Source of the DNA: Flaccisagitta enflata
Taxonomy: Eukaryota; Chaetognatha; Sagittoidea; Aphragmophora
DNA: 64,000 bases
Direction of reading: 5' to 3'
NCBI GenBank assembly: GCA_965153355.1
Contig: OZ231128.1
Span: 34,472,001 to 34,536,000 of the forward strand
Shown here: piece after piece, positions 57,116 to 64,000 of the stretch
Layout: each line of letters starts with the position of its first letter
Position numbering within the stretch: the first letter of the stretch is position 1
Notes under the pieces: generated by a model
What the model saw: the letters and a program-made list of their open reading frames with translations, nothing else
What the model was told of the DNA's origin: nothing
Databases searched by the model: none
Position numbers and translations under genes: made by a program

Positions 57116-57689
57116 TACAGTACGATGGAAGCAAAGATGACCTGGACTGGAGGATAGATATTAGGTATCTTAATTTCATTTGATTTGTAAAAAAAATTAG
57201 GATCTATGCTAATTGCTTGAATATATTTGCTTCTCTCATCGTTAAACTTGTGACTTCATCAGGACTTAATTTTTCAAAATTCTAACCTAGCTCATCAGAT
57301 TGAGCAAAAACTTTTATATATATGAAAAAAAATCAGCTTAATCAGACCATTTTAGGCTTTACGTTTTAAGCTTTGCCCAGATATTAATTCACATAATTTT
57401 TCTGTTTGAAAAATTGCTGTAAAACCTGTAAAAAAGCTCCGATTGAGCTGATTTTTGTTTCTAGAATAATAGAATTTTCTTGCCAATTGTATGGGCTAGG
57501 TTAAAATGTTGAAAAATGAAGTCCTAATGAAGTCAAGCTACAAGTTGAAGAAGGAGAAAAACTGAAATATTCATGCAATAGAGCAGTTTTTGATTAATAT
57601 AGGTCTCAATCTTTTTATAAATTAAATAAGATTAGAATAATTAGAATCTATCCTCCAGTGTAGGTCGTCTTTGCTCCCATCGTACTGTA
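57116..57689. mobile_element. 574-bp Tc1/mariner-like foldback MITE
   Basis: TACAGTACGATGGAAGCAAA at the left and the inverse TTTGCTCCCATCGTACTGTA at the right, with TA at both outer edges. Inner arms also pair (GGACTGGAGGATAGAT with ATCTATCCTCCAGT). Related ends occur at 8659 and 14806. Confidence 0.88.
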
Positions 57690-58469
57690 TGTATAAGCCA
57701 TATTGTTATCAAAAGACATCAGTTTGATGAAAGTCATATACAAAGGGCAAACTGCATGGAAACAAGAATACTTTGTTACTTTAAAATCTACAGTGGAACC
57801 CCTCAATAACGGATGTCAAGAGACCTGTGAATATCATCTGTAAAAGGTGGATATCTGTTACTCTTGGTTCCGTTATAGCTGGGTTCAATTGTGTATCGTC
57901 ATTTTCTTCTTTTTCATTCTTCTGTCATCATGAGTCATGCTGGTTTCTCTTGTGAAGTCCTTTGTTGGTATTTTTGGAGACGAACTTCGCCGTTTCCTGT
58001 AAGCAATGAAGGAAAGCAAAAACAATTACGATTAAATTTTATCTATCATAGGTGAATTTGTGTTATTGCCAAAAGAAAGTAACAAAAAGAAATGGCATGG
58101 AGCTAGACCAAGATTTGATATCTGGATAAGGTCCATTTTTCGGTAAGTGAACTCAGGCAAGACAAACTTAAAATGTGTAGTCTACTGTAGGGGACCCTTC
58201 TTAAACTAAAAATATTCATTTTTGCGTCAGGTATACTATATAAATTCATTGAGGAAGCTGGAAACATAATGATTTTCCATAGAATCTCTGCAAATGGAAT
58301 ATCATTCATATGCTCATGAGTCATGGGTGCGGGAAGAAGCTTGCACTCTAGTCAGGGTCAGCAACTTGTTTGTAACAATTAGTAACAAGTTGTTACCCGG
58401 AATTTGCTTACTTTGATGGGACAAAGCAAGGAAAGGATTGCTGACTGTACTGCCATATCAACATTAGGA
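57690..58469. other. no gene seen
   Basis: 57790 has CAGTGGAACCCCTCAATAAC, reminiscent of a pogo/Tigger terminus, but no matching right end could be fixed. Rest AT-rich. Confidence 0.5.
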
Positions 58470-58662
58470 AATAATTCGTCTGTCTTTTTGTCTGTCTATT
58501 TGTATGTCTGTCAGTGTGTTTGTCTGTCTGTCTTCTATTTCGGCTTTCTGTCTGTCTAACTGACTGTCTTCATGTTGTATGTCTGCGTGTCTGTCTGTTT
58601 GTTTGTCTGTCTGTCTGTCTGTCTGTCGGTTCATCTGCCTTTGTTTCTGTATTTTTCTTTGT

Positions 58663-58739
<77 letters not shown>

Positions 58740-59169
58740 ATTATTTTCTGCTTTTTCCAACCCCCTCATTTTTCCCCATACATTTGGCTGTAACAATGGG
58801 GTGTAATTAAGGCATGTAAACAACGCGAGTGCGATGGGCAAGGGGGACTCATTAAAGATGTTTTACCCCCCCCCACCCCCCCCGCCCCACCCCTAACTTC
58901 CAACCCTGACATTCCCTTAGTCTATACAATTTCTTTCTATAATTGGGTCTCTGTCCGTCTGTCGGTCTCTGACAATTCATATGCTAACAACTGAGAGTGG
59001 GATTTTCCAATTGTCGTTCCAATTGTTGTCTGTCTGTCTGGCTGTCTGTCTTTCTGACAGCGTGTTTGTTTGTTTGTCTATCTGTCTGCTCTGTCTCGGT
59101 GTCGGTCTTAGTTCTTTTATGTCTGTAATACTATTACTCTCTGCCTCCGTATGCCTGTCTGTTTGTCTA

Positions 59170-59228
<59 letters not shown>
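58470..59228 (+). repeat. two (TGTC)n...(CT)n compound microsatellites
   Basis: TGTC-rich 58475-58635 leading to (CT)n 58666-58737, and TGTC-rich 59025-59165 leading to (CT)n 59171-59228. Between is a poly(C) stretch at 58867-58890. Order is always TGTC then CT on the plus strand here. Confidence 0.92.
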
Positions 59229-59231
<3 letters not shown>

Positions 59232-59299
59232 GTTTTTGTCCTCTATTTTCGCGCAATTTTTTCCTCTGTTGACAACGGCATGGAGAGAAGCAATTAGGT

Positions 59300-60030
59300 A
59301 ATTAGAAAATAGTTTCACGGTAGCAGGTTGCACGGTTGTCGGTTGCATGGTCGTCGGTTGCTTGGTTGTTGATTGCACAGTTGTCGGTTGCATGATTGTC
59401 AGTTGCTTGGTTGTTGGTTGCTTGGTTGTCGGTTGCTTGGTTGTCGGTTGCTTGTTTGTCGGTTGCGCGATTGTCAGTTGCTTGGTTGTTGTTGGCTTGG
59501 TTGTCGGTTGCACGGTTGTCAGTTGCTTTGTTGTTGGTTGCACAGTTGTCATCTGCATGGTTTTCAGTTGCTTGGTTGTTGGTTACTTGGTTGTCGGTTA
59601 CTTGGTTTTCTTTGGCTTGGTTTTCAGTTGCTTGGTTGTTGGTTGCACGGTTCTTGGTTGCATGGTTATTGTTGGCTTTGTTGTATGTTGCTTGTTTGTC
59701 CAATGCTTGGTGGTTGGTTACTTATTTGTCAGTTGCTTGGTTGTTGGTTGCTTGGTTGTCAGTTGCTTGGTTTTTAGTTGCTTGGTGGTTGGTTGCATGG
59801 TTTTTGGTTGCTTGGTTTTCATTGGCTTGGTTGTCAGTTGCTTGGTTGTCGGTTGCTTTGTTGTCGGTTGCACGGTTGTCCATTGCTTGGTTGTCGTTGG
59901 CTCGGTTGTCAGTCGCTTGGTTGTCATTGGCTTGGTTGTCCATTGCTTGGTTGTCGTTGGCTCGGTTGTCGGTCGCTTGGTTGTCATTGGCTTGGTTGTC
60001 ACTTGCTCGGTTGTCGGTTGCTTGAGTTGC
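59300..60030 (+). repeat. 15-bp minisatellite, about 48 copies
   Basis: Unit GGTTGCTTGGTTGTC with point variants (CACGG, CATGG, TTGG, CTCGG). Because 15 is a multiple of three and the unit lacks stops, several frames stay open for up to 252 codons on the plus strand (VVGCL) and over 130 on the minus (NQATD). I see no start context, splice signals or flanking gene, so these are treated as non-coding. Confidence 0.92.
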
Positions 60031-60147
60031 CGTCTTACCCGGCTCTCCCCGACAAGAATAGACAGAGAAAGAACCTGTCTGCGTCTCTGCGACATGTGGA
60101 GGTAAGGAAAAAACAAGTATGATTAGAAATAGAAAGAGAAAAAAAAG

Positions 60148-60263
<116 letters not shown>

Positions 60264-60398
60264 CAAAACTATATGAACACTTTGTATGCCATAAACCATA
60301 GAAAACCATATAGATACAAAAAATCATTATAGCTTACCTCTTGTAAGCCTAGTGAGATAGAATTCTGAAAACTGTTGCTATTAGAATATTCTAGAATA

Positions 60399-61173
60399 TA
60401 CAGTATGTTTTTTCTCGTTTGGAATATTCTATGACGACGTAACTCTAAAAGTTTTAAAGATAATTGAATTCTGAAAAAAGTTCCTGAAAGATATTGGAAA
60501 TGCATTTTATGATATGAAATTTGCAGGACTTTTTTACAAAAATCTGAATCATTTGACTGGTGAAGAAATGTTGATCAAAATCAACCAAAATCACCGTTTT
60601 TTAAAGTTTCTTGCTGAACAGATTTTCTTTAAGTTGCTCTCATTTCTAAACGGATTGAGCTACAGATACCAGATTGGTCTCAAATTAAACCTAATTTGCA
60701 GTAATTTTAGGAAATACAAAGAGGGAAACTTTTCTTTGCTGTTCTTTCACATTAGGCATGAAAGCAATTGATGTCTCAATTGAAATTTTGATAAGGATTC
60801 GATTCAGAGGTCACTAAACCATCTCAGATATAAAATGAGCATTTCAACCCAGGTTTTCCCAAAAACTACTTCAAAATACCTTCCATTTGAGACCAATCTG
60901 GTGTCTGCAGCTCAAACCGTTAAGAAATGAGAGCAATTTAAAGGGAAACAGTCCAATTCACAATTTTTTGCAAAGAAACAATTTGGACATGCAGTGACAT
61001 CTAGTTCTGTAGATATTCAAGGATCAATCTTTTGTAAAAAAGTCCTATGAGTTTCACATCATAAAATGCATTTCCCATCTCTTTTAGGAACTTTTTACAG
61101 AATTCAATTATCTTTAAAACTTTTGAAGTTATGTCGTCATACAATATTCCAAACGAAAAAAAAACATACTGTA
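60399..61173. mobile_element. 775-bp Tc1/mariner-like foldback MITE
   Basis: TACAGTATGTTTTTTCTCG at the left, inverse at the right with TA outer edges. The arms extend for most of the element (GTTTGGAATATTCTATGACG; TTTAAAGATAATTGAATTCT; TTGCTCTCATTTCTAAACGG; ACCAGATTGGTCTCAAA), meeting near 60790. No transposase. Confidence 0.9.
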
Positions 61174-62074
61174 CTAGGACTCTTAAGTTGAAATCATATC
61201 TCACCAGTGTAACAACTTTAAATCTACTATTTCTGAATTTGTCCATTAACTGTAGCCCTAGATAGTAAGATGTAAGCGGTATCCCTCGCGTTATGCTAAT
61301 TCACGCTAGTGAGAAAGACAGCGGCTTTGAGGAATGATGAGACTGAACACATATGTAGCGGTGAGCTAGCCTGAGGCAGAGGTCCACCTGACCACCTGGG
61401 CCATCGGTCCCTATAAATGATTAGGAGAAGTGAGAGGTGTGTCACGTGGGTGGGGAAGCCTCTGCCAGATGCTAGACCAGAGATGCAGAAGTCAGGAAAG
61501 AAGAGCAGAGCAAATGGGGAAGATGAGGCAGGTAGCAGAGGAGAGAGAGAGAGCAACAGCCAATGAGGAGGAAGGAGCTGAGGAGGCAAGGCAGTGACAG
61601 TCAAATCTAAAGAGCAGAAGGACCTGTAGCAGTGAGCTAGCCTGAGGCAGAGGTCCCTGTACTGCACATAAATCTGCACATTTGAGTAAATCATGAAAAT
61701 AGTTGTGATCTGAGTAAAGTTTGTTTCTTTTCCCTTTAATTCTCATCTCTCTATCTTTGTCTCATCCGCTTTAAATTTTTACCGCCAAAGTCAATTTTTC
61801 ACTCCGTGGATAAATTGATCAGACACTTTCAGTGACCTACCCAGAAGTTGTCGATGTGTATTTTCGTTGAGAATTTACAGGGAAAGCTCATTGGGATGAC
61901 TTTTACAGTGTCAACATGCGGGTAAAAATGCAATCTTTCTTTTTATCACCTGACATGCCCCACAAAGAATTCCTAATTTGCATAGAAAATGTCTTAATCA
62001 AAAAACTTGTCCTAAGGCATGTAAGATGGAAGCAGATGGAAGCAGATTAAGAATTTGTCACGAAACCTCTTCAC
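61174..62074. other. no gene; two short direct repeats
   Basis: GTGAGCTAGCCTGAGGCAGA plus GGTCC at about 61357 and again at 61630, 270 bp apart. At 61737-61775 lies a single unit of the terminal satellite (AATTCTCATCTCTCTATCTT), 1.25 kb before the array. Confidence 0.65.
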
Positions 62075-62275
62075 CTATAACCCGCTATGTCGGTCGGTCG
62101 GTAAGTCCGTCCATCTGTCCGTCACCATTAGCTTTTTTTGGCGTTAATGAACGGTTTTTGCATTAGTGCTCCTGCCCAATAGCTTGGCTTAGCCTTTTCA
62201 TCACTGCCCCCGCCCACCCGCACGCGACTTTGGTAGCCGTGTATACGGCCTTGTTATCACTCCATTTTCAGTAAA
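62075..62275 (+). repeat. GTCC-repeat element, cap missing
   Basis: CTATGTCGGTCGGTCGG, GTCCGTCCATCTGTCC and downstream CCCGCCCACCCGCACGCGAC with GTGTATACGGCCTTGTTATC. The last matches the 3' part of the copy at 42220-42270 (CTTGTATCCGGCCTTGTTAT). Confidence 0.65.
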
Positions 62276-63009
62276 TCAATTCCCTATGACGGCTTCCCTC
62301 CGAAGGCAACATTTGTGTTTCAAAGAAGATCAAAATAGAAAAAATTTATAAATGAAAATGCAAAAACAAGTGAATAAAGATGATTGAGATGGCTCAGATA
62401 TAATATCTAAAAGAAATATTTGCATTGATTTAGCAAAAGGATCAAGTTTAGCCAATGTTACCAAAAAATTTACTTTAAAAATTTGTACTTATTTTATTTT
62501 TGGTCACTGACAGGGGGCTGGTTGAAATTCTAAATTTGCATAGGAAATGAAAAAATGAAAAAACAAAGAACATAGTTCTCTTCCCAAATCGATTAAAGAG
62601 AGAACTATGTTTTTCAAAATGCAAAATTTCCCTGTATTTGGCTTTCTTAGAATTTCAACCTCAGAAAATGCTTGTTTTCATGTGAATCGCATGGTTCAAA
62701 TTGCATTTTAAGTCAGAATATGATAGAAATGTATGCACCAAGTATCCTTAGAGACAATTTGTCCACTAAAAGCATTCCAGCTTCATTATTGTCCTGATAA
62801 TGATGCAAAAAGTATTGTGAAACACTTCATTTTCCTTCATAAATTTTCCGTCCTATTCCCTTTCTTTATCTCAGTATGTTGTTTGTAAAATGTATCCCTG
62901 CCAAAAATCTGGGTTGGAAGAGCGCGTTGATGTGATCGTTGTTCAAAATCAGCTAAGAAAAGCAATACTTTGAAGAGAAATCCAAAAAGTAGTGCTGAAA
63001 TAAAACTGA
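62276..63009. other. no gene; small inverted repeats
   Basis: GGTTGAAATTCTAA (about 62520) and TTAGAATTTCAACC (about 62650) flank a hairpin with 13-bp arms, AACATAGTTCTCT / AGAGAACTATGTT (62570-62612). It may be a small decayed foldback element. Confidence 0.6.
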
Positions 63010-64000
63010 CAAAATCATCTGTCTTTTTCTCATTTCCCTTTAATTCTCATCTCTCTATCTTTGTCTTATCAGCTTTTTATTTGTATATCTCTATCTTTGT
63101 ATCATTTCCCTTTGATTCTCATCTCTTTATCTTGGTCTCATCAGCATTTAATATGTATATCTCTATCTTTGTCTCATTTTCCTTTAATTCTCATCACTCT
63201 ATCTTTGACTTTGTCTCATCAGCTTTTTATTTGTATGTCTCTATCTTTGTCTCATTTCCCTTTAATTCTCATCTCTCTATCTTTGACTTTGTCTCATCAG
63301 CTTTTTATTTGTATGTCTCTATCTTTGTCTCATTTCCCTTTAATTCTCATCTCTCTATCTTTGTCTCATCAGCTTTTAATTTATATCTCTCTACCTTTGT
63401 CTCATTTCCATTTAATTCTCATCTCTCTATCTTTGTCTCATCAGCTTTTAATTTGTATGTCTCTATCTTTGTGTCATTTCCCTTTGATTCTCATCTTTTT
63501 ATCTTTGTCTCTTAGGCTTTAAATTTGTATATCTCTATCTATGTCTCATTTCCCTTTAATTCTCATATCTCTATCTTTGTCTCATCAGCTTTTAATTTGT
63601 ATATCTCTATCTTTGTCTCATTTCCCTTTAATTCTCATCTCTCTATCTTTGTCTCATCAGCTTTTAATATGTGTATCTCTATCTTTGTGTCATTTCCCTT
63701 TGATTCACATCACTCTATCTTTGACTTTGTCTCATCAGCTTTTAATATGTGTATCTCTGTCTTTGTCTCATTTTCCTTTAATTCTCATATCTCTGTCTTT
63801 GTCTCATCAGCTTTTAATTTGTATATCTCTATCTTTGTCTCATTTTCCTTTAATTCTCATATCTCTATCTTTGTCTCATCAGCTTTTAATAAGTGTATCT
63901 CTATCTTTGTGTCATTTCCCTTTGATTCACATCACTCTATCTTTGACTTTGTCTCATCAGCTTTAATATGTGTATCTCTATCTTTGTCTCATTTCCCTTT
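63010..64000 (+). repeat. 72-84-bp satellite, continues past the window
   Basis: Units of TCTCATCTCTCTATCTTTGT, CTCATCAGCTTTTAATTTGT, ATATCTCTATCTTTGTCTCA, TTTCCCTTTAAT; longer copies have an added GACTTTGT... block. About 12 copies. The 72-bp length keeps reading frames open (SLSHQLLICISLSL), which is incidental. Confidence 0.92.

Noticed and set aside
57788-58190. Complete pogo/Tigger element starting CAGTGGAACCCCTCAATAAC
   Set aside because: The left end looks right, but the only candidate right end (TCTACTGTA near 58185) shares just a few bases, and no duplication can be shown.
59347-60105. 252-residue VVGCL repeat protein
   Set aside because: Product of a 15-bp minisatellite; equally open in other frames and no start, splice or promoter signals.

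Overview
This is eukaryotic, almost certainly invertebrate metazoan, repeat-dominated DNA. Spliceable exons, an LTR retrotransposon, a hAT transposon, a non-LTR retrotransposon, foldback MITEs, satellites and long (GA)n, (TTG)n, (TTTA)n and (TGAA)n microsatellites occur together, and nothing looks bacterial. I cannot name the species from sequence alone.

Layout. 1-6391 is a 53/54-bp satellite that reverses orientation near 1487 and carries a hAT-type non-autonomous insertion (4911-5733, 8-bp target duplication). 6392-17710 is an 11.3-kb block holding one reconstructable nine-exon plus-strand gene (6557-17069). The gene encodes a 957-codon transposase-like protein with a coiled coil, a GGD...CxxC core and a SAP-like C-terminus; all splice phases agree, but there is one in-frame TAA in exon 7. 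Its introns are filled with nested foldback elements and microsatellites. 17711-25912 is the same satellite in the same orientation as 1488-6391. The gene block therefore appears to sit inside a single satellite unit, which makes it a candidate undescribed mobile element.

26504-36018 is a complete LTR element on the minus strand: 520-bp LTRs with 5 differences, AGCAT target duplication and a G-rich polypurine tract. It has only one long gag-like, repeat-rich ORF and no polymerase. That ORF is split by an apparently intact 4,153-bp hAT transposon (30635-34787, ATGATGAT duplication, 938-aa transposase); conceptual excision leaves the ORF in frame at 845 aa. 36-49 kb is a patchwork: foldback elements with shared GGGCAGCGGCC ends, a family with palindromic caps and GTCC repeats, hAT and Tc1/mariner-like MITEs, and long microsatellites. 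49297-51672 is a 5'-truncated Jockey-like non-LTR retrotransposon ORF ending almost directly in an (AAC)n tract. 51.7-64 kb is more of the same repeat families, ending in a second satellite of 72-84-bp units that runs off the window.

The recoverable history is layered insertion: satellite <- gene block <- intron element <- MITE; LTR element <- hAT; GTCC element <- hAT MITE; 58-bp tandem repeat <- TA-flanked MITE. Only three protein-coding units beyond doubt are present, the nine-exon gene, the hAT transposase and the LINE reverse transcriptase, plus the interrupted LTR-element ORF.
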